From contig BDDC01000283.1 in NCBI GenBank assembly GCA_001662425.1, positions 16,984 to 70,971 of the forward strand: a stretch of DNA of 53,988 bases, given 5' to 3'. The notes below the pieces were generated by a model that saw nothing but the letters and a program-made list of their open reading frames with translations, was not told the DNA's origin and searched no databases. The DNA is from Chlamydomonas sphaeroides. Its lineage: Eukaryota > Chlorophyta > Chlorophyceae > Chlamydomonadales > Chlamydomonadaceae. Below, in pieces: positions 42,737 through 53,988 of the stretch (positions within the stretch are counted from its first letter, which is position 1; every line of letters begins with the position of its first letter). A program made the position numbers and the translations under genes.

Positions 42737-44882
42737 TACGCTGAGAGTCGTCTGCCGACAATTCTCGTTGTGCCATTGACCTGGTTGGGCTGCACTGACG
42801 ACCGGCCCATTGGTCAGAGGGCGTGGAGAGGCCGCTGGCCACCTGTGCATAGTCCACGCCCGGTAATACATCTTTGCTTGATTGATACCGCCAGCGAGCT
42901 GACTTGGTAACGAATGGCCCCGCACAGCAGGCGTATTACAGAGCCGCATCTGGGGGAGTGGTCTATTTTGAGGCCGCTACCGAGTGAAGACACAGCAAGA
43001 ATTGGAACAGAGATTGTTGCAATGTGCGCAGAGCCTACATGGTTCACTCATCAAAGAGGGCGGGCCGTGTGTGGCAACCAGTCCACCACCGTGACACCAT
43101 GACGACGATGGAGACAGTGTCTTGTTGGGGTGTTGGGACGGACTCCTGTGCACACGCATTCCTGGTGCAGCTAGCAGCAGCACTCCGCAAGAGCCTCGTG
43201 GCAATGCTGTGCACAATGACAGGCGTGCTGTGGTCGCCACTACACTAGATTCCATTGCCACCACACCACCGTGCGTGATGATCCTCCCGTGCAGCACACA
43301 ATACACGCAACCGGTCATTGCACTGTGTATGTGCACCAGCTCGCGAAAGACGGCGACATGGCCAGCACATAAAGCACACAACCGGCGCACACTCACGAAC
43401 CCTTATAAGCTGGGCGACATATCACCCTAGCATGCGGCCAAAGCAGCCAACCATACATGTATCGATGCATGAGATTCCACTCATGACCGTCCTGGGCCTG
43501 CTGCTCGCTCGCTGGGCCAGTCGCGGCCAGCAGCAAGCCTGGCTGGCCATGCATGGCAGGAGGTGCGTGTGCACTGCCCGCTCTGGCTGCATGCTTGCAG
43601 CCGCACGAGTAGCGTGGCACATGCCAGCCCTGTGTATGTTGCATCACCGACCACAACCCGCCCACCGTCTGCTGCATACATCGCATACCAGTGCCAAGCG
43701 GGACATGCCATGGCTCTCGCTCTCGCTCAGCGTTACGTACGTCAAGCTGCTGGCAGACCGCCAAGCAATAAGCGACCACAACTGTGCACCGATGCATCGC
43801 ACACGCACCAGGCTTGGGCCCACACCATATGTGCAAGACGTTGGGCCGATAGTGAAACGTATATGATGAGTGGCGCATGGACGTCCCAGGCGCAAAGGTG
43901 CAAGCCCATCGACCCAGCGCACGCGCAGAGGTATAAGCCACGCAGCACACACAGAGCAACATATTATATCAACCGATTGACTCGCCGCTTGCATTCCCCT
44001 TCCGTCCCAAGGAAGAAGCAGTCAAACCTAACGGGTGCCGTCTGCGGCACCCGATGTACTGTTTGCGCCCCGCCCACAAAGATTGCACCACCAACAACAA
44101 CATGATGTCCTGGCGGCGGCTTATCGATATCTTCTGACGCGCAGCAGCCCCTAATGCTCCTGCCTTTGCGCTGACGAGGGCTGCGCTGCTGAACGCAGCC
44201 CATGCCCGCAAGCCGCTTGCCTTTTAAGGCAGGGCCGGGAAGGCCAATCAATGTGGCCGTTGTCGTACACACACGTGCATGCTTCACGATGTAGCAAAGA
44301 GTAGCAACCAGTCAATGCGACATCCACAATCCGGGGGCATGGCACCCCCGTCCCTCGCCTGCTGCTATCCGCATCCTGCAAGCCGCAGCCAGCGAGCGAC
44401 GGCCAGCAGCGCGCCCCCTGCTTATACGCTCCCGAGCCGTTGTCGGATGATGCATTGCGGTGACACGAGATCGCATCGATCATGCTTGGAATAGCCGTAG
44501 CCCCCACCGGTGACATGCGGCGGGCTCGCTGCTGCTGCTTGGCGGCTCGCTGACCAGCTAGCACGGCAGCCATCCTCGTCCCGTTGTGTGTGGCCCCGCA
44601 GGAAGGCAGCATATACTCAGTCAGCAGGAGCGGCGTTGGCCACTCCCCGGCGACCATACATGCTGAATCCTGATGAAGGCGCTGCACTTGCCGGCCGCGC
44701 CCTGGTGCTCTTGTTCGCCGCAGGCTTCACCGCAGCGCCGCCAGCCCCTTGCCTTTGTTCGCCGCGTCCATGCTGGCCCTGCGGCCCGCCACGCTTGCTT
44801 GCCTGCAGGCGACCACGTGGCGGGCAGGGCAGGGCGTCAGCCTGGCAGGCCCTCGCTTGCAGCACTGCCATACTGAGCAGCT

Positions 44883-47800
44883 TCATGCTAGGGCTGGAAG
44901 CGCGAGGACTCCAGCGAGCGCAAGCGCCCTACAAGCCCCTGCTGCCCCGGCCACCCACTTGATTATGGCCTTCCACTTGCTAGCGGCGTCCGTGGGGTTG
45001 GCTGTGCTGCTGCCTGGGACGGCAGGGAGAGGGCAGGGGCAGGGGTAGCGAGCAATACATTTCATGCCGCCCACGTCTCGGATCGTGGCGGTCAGAAGAG
45101 AGCTGTCAGGCGGGGTTATCAGAGAGCGTTTCGGGCGGAGGTAGCCTACCTGCCTTCTCTGGCACGTCGGCGGCAGTAGTATGCTTGCCGTTCTTAAGGC
45201 CTGCATGCGAGCGACCTCACCACGAAACCTTGACCCTACGCCCCTTGACACGCGCGCACCCTCGATGGCCGTGTCGTCGCTCATCGTTCGCCCAGCAGGG
45301 CCGCCGCCACCGGGGGGCTTGCCGCCGTCCTTGCCGCTGTCCTGCGCCGCGGTGGCGGCCCCCAGTGCCCGGGCCACTAGCTTCTCCACATCCAGCTCCA
45401 GGGGCAGCTGCGACATGAGCTCGGCGATGCGGCGGCGCTGGGGGAGAGATGGATGGATGGCGACAGGGCGGCGGGGGGCGCGCGGCCAGGGATTGCGGAG
45501 GTGCCGTGCAGTACCAGATAAAGGGCGACAGGGGCGGGGATCGCAGGCACAACGGGCCGCCGACTGGGCTTAGCTGAAGGCGCCCTGCCCCTGCTGCCTT
45601 GCGCCGCCAGCTCACCTCCTTGGTGACCCTCTTGATTAGCGGGTTGAGCAGCAGGAGCACGAAGCCCGCGAAGATGATCCACAGCAGCAGGAACAGCACG
45701 ATGTGGAGCAGCAGAATGCCTGCGGAGAAGGACGCGGGGCAAACAGGTCAGCGTGAGGTTGGCCAGCGGTTCGAAATGGATCCTGCCTCGGGCGCATAGC
45801 AGGCCACGAGCGCCCGGCTCTCGTCAGGACACGCCCCCGCTGCAGCATCCATGCCTCTGTCCGTCAAGTAAGCCGCCGAATCCCAAGACTCACGGTCAAA
45901 GAGCTGTACGATGGTGTCGTAGTGCATCTCCCGCATCTCCTGCAGCCCGTCCATTAGATCGACCGTGCCAACTGCCAGGACACAGACCAGGGTACGAAGC
46001 ATTCGGGCGACGAGCATGCATGGAAGCGAAATTTAAGTCAAGGCAGTTTGCAGGCCTCTGCGCTGTGCGCTGCGAGAGAGCGAAGCTGCCCCAGGGTCCC
46101 ATGCGCACCCGAGTAGATGAAATCAAAGTTCTCTGCAAGAAGGCGCAGCAAGATTCCCGGCGGCAGTGAGAGGGCAGGGCGCACCTCCGGCATTTATAAT
46201 AGAAGCAGGGCCCTGGCATGGACAACCGGCATGTGCAGCGCCCAACCACGGGTCGCGCATGCCTCCCTGCCTGTGTCCGGCCCTTGCGCACCGTCCGCCA
46301 GGCCCTTGAAGCGGGTAGCGTTGGAGTTTGCCAGCAGGCCGCTGTGGGCCGGGGTCGATGGGGCAACGTGCGAGCGAGGCAAGCCAGGCAGGCGTCAATT
46401 ACAAGCTCCGTCCCCAAACGTGCTCGACATAGCTCGGTAGCCAAGTCGCGCAGCGAGTGCGCTGCCGCACCTCAAGCTCATGAAGAACTTCTGTAGGATC
46501 GAGTCCTGGCCGGTGCGGATGATTTCGTGGAAGCGGTACTCGGGCCCGGGGCATGGACCGCTCTCCTGTGGCGCAGCGACAAGGGCCGGGTGCAGCGGCA
46601 TTGGTCAGCTGGTCGGCGGGGCGCTGCTGCAGCTGCGTGCGCTTGCGCTAGCTGCAGCTGCAAAGCGATCATGCACTGCCGAGTGCGTGCTCACCGGCGA
46701 GCGGTGGCATGTGCCGCCTGGCGTGCCGTAGATGTGCTCCGCAAGCTCCGGAGATGCATACGCCATGCCCTCCGTAACGAGCGGGAAGTGTTCTGTGCCG
46801 GGCCCTGGGCGAAAGACAAGGGTTTAGGGGTGCCTGTCAGCTACGGCGAGGCTCGGGGGCCCCGGTCCGGGTTTGAAAGCTGGGCTGGCAGCTGGGTCAG
46901 AGAGCTGCGGCCAAGCTTCGCTTCGCATGCAGCCCCAGCCCGCATACATGCGGCGCACCTGCAGCTTTGTAGGCGCTTGCCCCAAGCTGTGACGATACAC
47001 ACGTGTGCGTAGGCATCGTGGGAGGCAGGATGCGCACGTAAGCATACAACGGGTACGGCCATGCCCCTCAAACTGCCATTCGGCTTGCAGAGCTGCCCAT
47101 ATGCACTATATGCACTATCTATCGTGGGCCTTCAGCACGCACGGCCATGCACGCTATTGCTGTCCCCGAGTATGCCCGTCAACCTATCGTCTCCAGCCGT
47201 ACGACGGATGGACTCAACTCCTCGACAGGTATGCCCGCGGGCTCCCCGCACCGAGCCCGAACCTGCTGCCCACGCACCTCCAGCGTGTACCACGCGTCCT
47301 TGACGAGCTTGTGCACGCTGGCAACGTACTGCTGGTTCTCATGCAGCTGCCCCGGCGTCTCCGAAGCACACAGCTCCTGTCGTGGGCGGGCGTTGGGGGT
47401 GTTGGTGGGTAGGTTGGTTTGGGGGCCGCCACCACGAGTACGACAGCCCAGCAACGAGCTTCTGATTGGGCTTCGGCGGCACCAGCAGGCTGAGTCGCGA
47501 CACAAGGCCACCCGCCAGCCAGTGCAGGGTCGGAGGCCAGCACCGCAGCGCACGCACCTGAGAGAAGAAGACCTGCAAACAAGGAGCGAGCAAGCAAAGG
47601 GAGCAGCACGGGCTTGCTCAGGAAGAAGGACAGGGACTGGCATGCACGTATGTATAGCATGTGCAGCAGGCAGGCGGTCTTCTTATCAGCACGTACGGCA
47701 CATACCGCACGGTAGGTGCGTGCGGCCATGTAGTTGACGACCGAGTGGATGGCCACCACGTCGACGATGCCCTGCGCGCGGCCGCAGGGCGGGCATGAAC

Positions 47801-50800
47801 ATGTATGGATGCAATTTGATGGATGCGTCTAATGCGTCCACATGTTGCAAGCTGCATCCCCCGGCACGCACGAGTGGTCTCGCTAGCTAGGCGCCTGCTG
47901 TTGGCCGTCACGGCGCCGCTCGCTGCTGCCCCATCAATTTGATGGCAGGGAGGCTGCCCATGGCTGTAGGCCCAGCACCATCATACTCATGCATGCATGC
48001 ACGGCTGACGCGAGCGCACCTTCATCTTGACGACGGCCGTGGCGTACAGCGCGATGACCTGCTCCACAAAAGGCAGGGAGTCATCAATGGGGATATATCT
48101 CTATTGTGATTGTTGTAATTATTGCTGCCAACTCGGGCGGGACAAGTATGGCCCTTCAAAACGATGCAGCTGCACGCCGTTGCATGCCCTCGTGGCCAGA
48201 TACTAGCTAGGCTTAGCAGGTTCCGTGTGTCGCGCACATGGCCCCTTCTGCTGGCGCAAGCACAGCATGTCCGGTCCAGCCTCGGACGTCACAAGCCATT
48301 ATTGCCTGGCAAGTCCGGGGCTCACCAGGACGGACCACAGCACGAAGGGCGAGAGCAGCAGCAGTGTGTGGTGGCTGTCGTACTTGAGCTGCCGTTTGGA
48401 GGCCTTCTCTCCGTGCTGCGGTAGTGGGCTCACGCTCCGCCGCCAGCGCCTGTCGTGGGGCGGGGCGCCGCGATGACACGGGCGGTCGGTCCGGACAGCG
48501 GGGAGTTCAGCGATCAGATGTCTCCAGCTCTCCACGGCCTTGTGCGCAAGCAAGGCTGGCGTGCCGGACCGACAGTGCCACGCACATCACGCTCGATCGC
48601 CCGCTATGAAGCCAGCGCCAGGACCCCAGGACCCCGCACCTGGTCAACCGCCGCAGCCACGCCTTAGGGCCGGCCCAGCAGCCATGCTCTCGGCCGCGGA
48701 AGCGCATGCTGCCACTGCGGACGTTGGAATCCAAGGCACGGCTGCTGGACGATGTGCTGCCGTTGCGGATGCCGATGTCCACGGCCCCCTCGCTGAGCAG
48801 TGCGCTGTCCTGGGCTGAGGGCGGGCTGTGGGCGCGGCCCGGCGGCGCGCCGGCTTCCGCCACCTTGAGCGTCGCTCGGCGCTTTTGCTTGGGGTTGTCG
48901 CCGTCAGCCTCGTCCTCATCGCCGGGTAGGGCGGTGGCGCGGGGCTCCTCCTCCTCGTCCCCTTCTTCCTCGTCCTCCTCCTGTGGTGACGTGCAAGCGA
49001 AGCAGCTGGTCAATGCCCGACGCGCGTGCTCACGCGAGCAGAGGGCGAGGCAAGGCCACCGCGCCTACAGCGCCAAGGCCGCATGTCACGGGTTGTGCCC
49101 GCTGCTGCACCCAGCGCCGCAGCAGCACTCACGTCCAAGACGAGGTTGGTGGTCTGGGTCGCCAGCGCCCGGGTGAGGCCCTGAAGAAAGCCATTGCAAG
49201 AATCGATGGATTGGTTTACTCCACTGCTAATTGCGCACTTGGCCATGCGCAGCTCGCCCAAGTGTCCCGCAATCAATGCTGGGCTCACCACGGGGATGAC
49301 CAAGAAGGTGCCGTACAGCTTGTACCGCTGCGCCGCCACCGCCCGCAGCAGGTACGCCAGGTAGCTGTGGAATGGGAGGTGGGGATGGGAACGTAAGCAG
49401 GCGAAGTACGGCACGACCCCTGAAGGTGAAACTCTAGATCGATTTCCCGCCTTACAAGGCGGCCAGGCAGCTGATGGCGGCGCCCTCGACCGCCAGGAAC
49501 GCCAGCTGCAGCGTGTCCACCTGTCGGACGGATGGGGGCAGCGGCAGACGCAGCGGGAGCATACATGGCACGAAATACACGACATACGGAATGCGGGCCG
49601 ACAAGACCCGGGTTGCGAACCCCCACGCACCTTTCCCCTCCTTTCTCCGGCGATTTGCCTGCCGATCGCCCCCTCGCACCTCTTCAACGTTCTCGACGGC
49701 CGCAAACAGCAAGGCGTCCAGAACCTGGCGAGAAGCACGGAAGAGGTCCGGGCCGCTGTGCAGCAGGAACTTGGCGGCGGGCTGGTCGAAGATGCGGGTG
49801 CCGTTGGCGATCCACCCAGCGCCGTACTGCTTGATGTCCTTGGCCATCTGCGGCATGCAGCAGGCATGTGTGGGCGCAAGTTTGTGATGAGCCGTTGCTG
49901 GAGCGCGGCGCCCAGCCATGCACGGCCCAGCAGCATCCCAACTAGCTAGTCGTACCGTGTAAAACATGGTTCCGAAGTTCCAGATTGTGGTGTTGGTGTA
50001 CAGGTAATTGCCGTACTCATCCTCTCCGTTGTACACGGCCCGCGGAGTATAGAACAAGAGTTGCAGGATGGGCGACGACGGCTCGTGGTGTGCTTCCAGG
50101 ATCTCATTGAGGCGAAGCTGCGAGGTGGGGACAGATTGATTCCGCATCCGGCCGGCCATAGCAACCATGTAAACATGGCAGGATGTCATGGTACTACTGA
50201 CGCGCTCACAGCGCGGGCTAAGCGGGCCGCCTGCTGCGGACCGCCATCTTGGTGTGACCCCTCACCTTGATGCCATCCGCGGCTACGGCAATGCGCTCAA
50301 GGAAGTGCTGCAAGGGCGAGTAGGTGGCAGGTCGTGATGCGGGCAAGCGGGCGGCAACTAACCAGGATTCGAGCAACGGCGACGACGCATGCGGCATGCT
50401 CATAAGCAAATGGGTGGAAGTAAGCATTGCGCCCAATCCTATTGCCCAACAAAGGAACCTACCGGTGCGTCTTTCACTGTGTACAGATACGGAACGGTGC
50501 GGTTCTGGGAGATCATGTCCAGCGACCGGACGTCCGTCATCAACTGTGCAGGGGGCGCGAGCAACGCAGGGGCATGCGATAGGTGCCATTTCACAGGTTT
50601 GGAAACGGCATGCGAGGCTCGTGATCGGCATGCGCGGTTGACAGAAACGCTAAGCGCGCAGCTGGCGGAAGCGGGGCCCAGCGCCCAGCGCACCTCGTGC
50701 ATGAGCTGTTGCGCCTCGCCGCTGTGGCCCAGCGCTACCATGCTGCTGCGCTGGCCGCCGATGGCCATCAGCGTCGTCACGAAGCAGACCACGTGAATTA

Positions 50801-53800
50801 CGGCCATCACCGCAACCGTGACCTGCGAGGTCGCCACGGCACACACAGCTCATCATCAGTGGTGCCCAATGTGAAGGCTGTCATGAGCAGCTGCGAGGAA
50901 GACGGCATGCCATCAGGCTCCGCGCTTCCAGGGCACCCACCAGGGCGTGCGTGCGGAAGCGCTGCTGCACCTGTGAGGGCGAGCCAGCAACGAGCACGAG
51001 GGAGGGGCTGGGGTTGAGTACCGCGCAGCGCGTTCGTTCAGGACGGAGCCAACCGCGCAAGGCCGCCGCACCACCTCAATCCTGACAGTCCGCACGCACC
51101 TGCTGCGCCTGGCCCGAGTCCATGAGTTTGGCCAGCTTCCGAAAGCGCTTGCCTGGACGGAGGGAAACATGTGAGCGCGCGGTTGAGCGTGGCGTGAGAT
51201 GTGATAGCAGGATAAAACTAAAACAACAGCATGCCAAGCGACAAGCAAGCGCACAGATGAGGCAGCCTCAACACAGGCCACGTACGCACCCCTCTTGTAC
51301 TCAGCGCCGCTGCTCGCTGCAAGGCCGGAATGGGAACGTTGTGGGGGTGCTTATGGTGAGTGGTGATTGCGGTGCCGGTTGTCGTGTATGTGTGGTTAAC
51401 ACTAGGCCCATACATCGGTGCTCGATCCCCAAAACACAGTAAGCGGCCACACCTGACGCGCCAGACGCGGCGCTCTGGCCACCCTCGCTGGCGGCGTCAT
51501 CATCCACATTGGCTGCACCTCCGCCTCCACCAACCCCGCCCGCGGACCCCTTCAGCTTGCCGCCTGCCGCGCCGCCGTCCGCAGCCCATGCCGCCGTGCC
51601 GCCGTGCACACTGCCGGCAACAGAAGGCACCGGTGCGCCCTTGCCGCTGGCGCCGACACCGCCAGCGGACGCGTCCGCAGCGGGCTTGGGCTGGCCCACC
51701 GGCGAGCGCAGGGTTGCGGTTAGGCTGGCCACCACATCGGGCTCTGCCATCCCGTCGATCAGCAGGTGACCCTCGCCTGCGCCTCCGTCGCTTTGATCCT
51801 CGCCAGCGCCGCCGGTGCCCTGAGCGTAGGTGAGGCGCCGGCAGGTCGCTCGGCAGGTCGGCACGCGAGCTAGCGCAAGGGACGAGGTCTGTCAACTACT
51901 CGCACGTACGACGAAGAAGACGAAGAAACATGGACATTGCTTGAAGGAAGTAAAGCAGCGCCAGGCGGTAGCGAATGGCAAGCTGCCCTTCTGGTGGTTG
52001 GCGCTTCAGGCAGCGCTGCCTTACCGGCGGGCCGACCTCAAACGGAACCGTGTTCTGGTAGACGGCGCCCCGGCTCTCGACCCACATGGTCACCCGTTCG
52101 TCCTTCGCGCCGCCCTGCAGCGGATCAAGCACAGCATGCACTTGCGGCTGCATGCTGCCAGTCGCATGGACGTCCGAGCCACACAGCCAAGACCGCTAAC
52201 GATAGCACCCACCCCTTCCTCGCTGCACGCCTCATCGCAAGCCGCGTCCTCTGTGGCGTCTTCTTCCTCATCTCCGAGGCCCTGATCGGACACCACCGCA
52301 CCTGCAGCAGTGTCAGAGCTGTGTTAGCGCACAGATTGCACGTGCGCAAAAGCAGCGTGTGGCAAACATCACGACGGACCGCTCACTTGGTGCAATGGTG
52401 CGCGCCGTCATGGCCGTGGTGGCCCGCCGGGGCATCCTGGGCTCTGCGGTCCGCTCGCCTGCCAGCGGTGAGGGTGGAGGCTGCGGCGCCGCCAGCATCG
52501 CCTCCGCCTCGTCCAGGTGGTCGCTGGCATGCTGTTTCTTTGGCCCCTCCTGCGGCTCAGGGCCGTCGCCGGAGTCGATGCTGCCAGGCAGCGGTGCCAC
52601 TGGCTGCGGCGTCTCTCCACTGGCAAGCGTGTGGGGCTTGGCCTCGCCGCTACCTGCGCCGTCAGCGCTGTCAGCAGCACCCGCATCCAGGGGCTTCGCC
52701 GCCACGTCGGGCGATGCCACCAGCTTGAGGCGCTCTCGGGCACTGTCCCCGGCGCGTAAGGAGCCGGCGGTCATGCTGCTGGTCCTCTCCGCGTCCATGG
52801 ACCTTTGTGTGGCACGGTACCAAGCAAGCAAGGGCAAACGTGTGTGTGATACGCTCCTAAGCAATCCGACAGACATCCGCGGACGTCTCTTCTAGCTCAA
52901 AGCGCGCAGAATGGCGCGTCAACGTCTCGTCTGCCTACCATCAAAGTCCAGCAGGCATAGCTAGCCTGCATGGCTCACCTGCCTCTGCGGATCGTCGCGT
53001 CTGCAACGACCAGCTGCTTCTAGCTATTTGGCGTGGCGGCCCCCCAAAGGCCATCCGACGCACCTGACAAGCCCGGCCAGCTTGGAGCGTGCAGCCACGG
53101 CAGCTGCCTTGCCGGCCGCTACTGCAGCCGGTGGTGTGACTCCTAGCGTCGGCAGCCCGCCGGCACCACCCTTGCCAAGATGCTCCAGCAGTGCCGGTGG
53201 TAGTGACGGTGGGCCCGCAGCAGAAGCGGGGCCGGGTAGCAAGTCCGTCAGCGCGGAGTCGCTTCGCAGGCGTGAAGTCCCTGTCGGTTGTGGGGCCTTG
53301 ACAGGCGCATCGATGGCCGCGGGATCGCGCTGCTTCAGGCTGCTCTTGAGCAGGGGCTGCAGACCCCTGCCTGCCGCAGCTTGAGCCCCGCTGGACACTT
53401 GAACGGGCACGGGCGCCGGCGGCAGGGCCGGCTGAGGAATGGCGACGAACGCGCTCTTACGGGTCCGGGCTGAGGCGGCGGTGCGCATTGTAGCAATAGT
53501 GGCCACAGTTGCAGCGCTGCCGGGGCGGCTAGTGCTGGCCGAGTATACAACGGGCAGCAGCGGCGCGGTGTGGATGTGGATGATGGTGATGGCTCGCTGC
53601 CCGGGCCCGGGCTTGGCCACCACCTGCACGACAGGGGCAAGGCGCAGCAGGGTTTGCGCTCGGCAGGCGCCGCCAGCGCATCCGTCTTCTCTTTCTGACT
53701 ATTCCAGCTCGCGTGCGCCCACCTGTACGTCCAGGCTGAGTGGCTCCCCGTCGTCGTGCAGCGCTTGCAGCACGTGCATGGGGCCGACCTGCGCAGGTGG

Positions 53801-53988
53801 GGTATGGGCGGTGGGGCAGTCAGGGGCGGAACAGCGGCTGCCGGGAGACTTCACATGGCAGGGGTGCAGTGGGGCCAGTAGGGCCAGGAAGGTGGCCCCA
53901 CGCCGCCTGGTGGCTCCTCACCGCCGGCCTCACCTTGACACCGACGTCCTTCTGCTTGGTCTTGAGGCTGCTCTTCTTGGCGCCGTGC
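44883..53988 (-). CDS. TmcB-like PAS-domain multi-pass membrane protein, 3' part (31 exons)
   Basis: Thirty-one exons join without a frame break from the right edge to the stop at 44883, encoding about 1,358 residues: 53988-53934, 53788-53723, 53623-53064, 52802-52387, 52301-52213, 52147-52025, 51819-51453, 51152-51100, 50970-50941, 50822-50694, 50543-50463, 50307-50266, 50117-49956, 49847-49680, 49520-49456, 49364-49289, 49180-49133, 48980-48640, 48449-48326, 48058-48020, 47771-47706, 47572-47558, 47376-47184, 46804-46695, 46565-46471, 46341-46292, 46132-46109, 45971-45894, 45719-45616, 45437-45260 and 45013-44883. Features in order: the end of a likely PAS domain (MHVLQALHDDGEPLSLDVQ), long Ala/Gly linkers, GKRFRKLAKLMDSGQAQQ, helix VAVMAVIHVVCFVTTLMAI, a large non-cytosolic domain, helix LQLAFLAVEGAAISCLAAL, an acidic loop (EEDEEEGDEEEE), helix LLLLSPFVLWSVLVIALYA, a second non-cytosolic domain, helix LLLHIVLFLLLWIIFAGFVL and a cytosolic tail with RRRIAELMSQLPLELDV. 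This order matches, from memory, the large green-algal family annotated as TmcB-like. A sensory role through PAS is inferred. The N-terminus lies outside the window. Confidence 0.75.

Larger units (their letters stand above)
41545..44882. other. Gene-poor, lower-GC intergenic stretch with repeats
   Basis: The surrounding VIM-like and TmcB-like genes converge here. The GC content is clearly lower than in the rest of the window. Open frames exist (for example 41918-42334 +, 43318-43866 +), but none shows a domain, codon bias or splice structure like the flanking genes. The stretch holds a degenerate 12-base array, a (TAA)n microsatellite and a hairpin, each listed separately. It could be a transposon remnant, but I see no terminal repeats, transposase or reverse transcriptase. 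Confidence 0.5.

Noticed and set aside
46395..46601. Extension of the exon 46565-46471 through 46440-46395 in the TmcB-like gene
   Set aside because: It would give a stop or a frame conflict downstream; the exon 46341-46292 fits both phases and gives a sensible protein.

Overview
The window looks like nuclear DNA of a volvocine/chlamydomonadalean green alga. It is GC-rich, its genes are split by many short introns (mostly GTGAG or GTGCG donors and CAG acceptors), and its proteins carry long Ala-, Gly- and Pro-rich stretches. The families present, including a VIM-like SRA ligase and a TmcB-like PAS membrane protein, fit such an alga. The species assignment is inference. The gene models come from reading splice sites by eye. 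In every gene the exon phases join without a frame break, which is the main support for the models.

Layout, left to right. (1) 69-678 (-): 5' end of a secreted or organellar ankyrin-repeat protein that runs off the left edge. (2) 1845-6151 (-): a 12-exon DUF3533/SNG1-type multi-pass membrane protein. (3) 7545-13323 (-): an 8-exon, about 1,400-residue serine/threonine kinase with a huge disordered N-terminus and an insert inside the kinase domain. (4) 14951-18792 (-): a CxxCxxCC (YkgJ/UPF0153) zinc- or iron-chelating protein with a possible plastid presequence. (5) 19644-26956 (-): the TFIIIB subunit BDP1, with its SANT domain behind a 1,490-codon Ala/Pro-rich first exon. (6) 27652-31428 (+): a Gln-rich, coiled-coil, Gly-Met-repeat protein that I cannot assign; it is divergent from BDP1. 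(7) 32667-39867 (+): a 20-exon RING-SRA-RING protein of the VIM/ORTHRUS/UHRF1 group with a CUE-like segment and an acidic/basic tail. (8) About 5 kb without a supported gene, holding a 602-base assembly gap, microsatellites, a degenerate telomere-like array and a hairpin. (9) 44883-53988 (-): 31 exons of a TmcB-like PAS membrane protein that runs off the right edge.

The genes do not form a pathway or operon; this is ordinary eukaryotic gene order. Functionally the window covers RNA polymerase III initiation (BDP1), reading of methylated DNA with ubiquitination (VIM-like), signalling (kinase, TmcB-like protein) and membrane or metal functions (DUF3533, YkgJ). The strongest candidates for something undescribed are the domain arrangement of the VIM-like gene (no PHD, acidic insert inside SRA, CUE-like tail) and the unassigned coiled-coil/Gly-Met protein.
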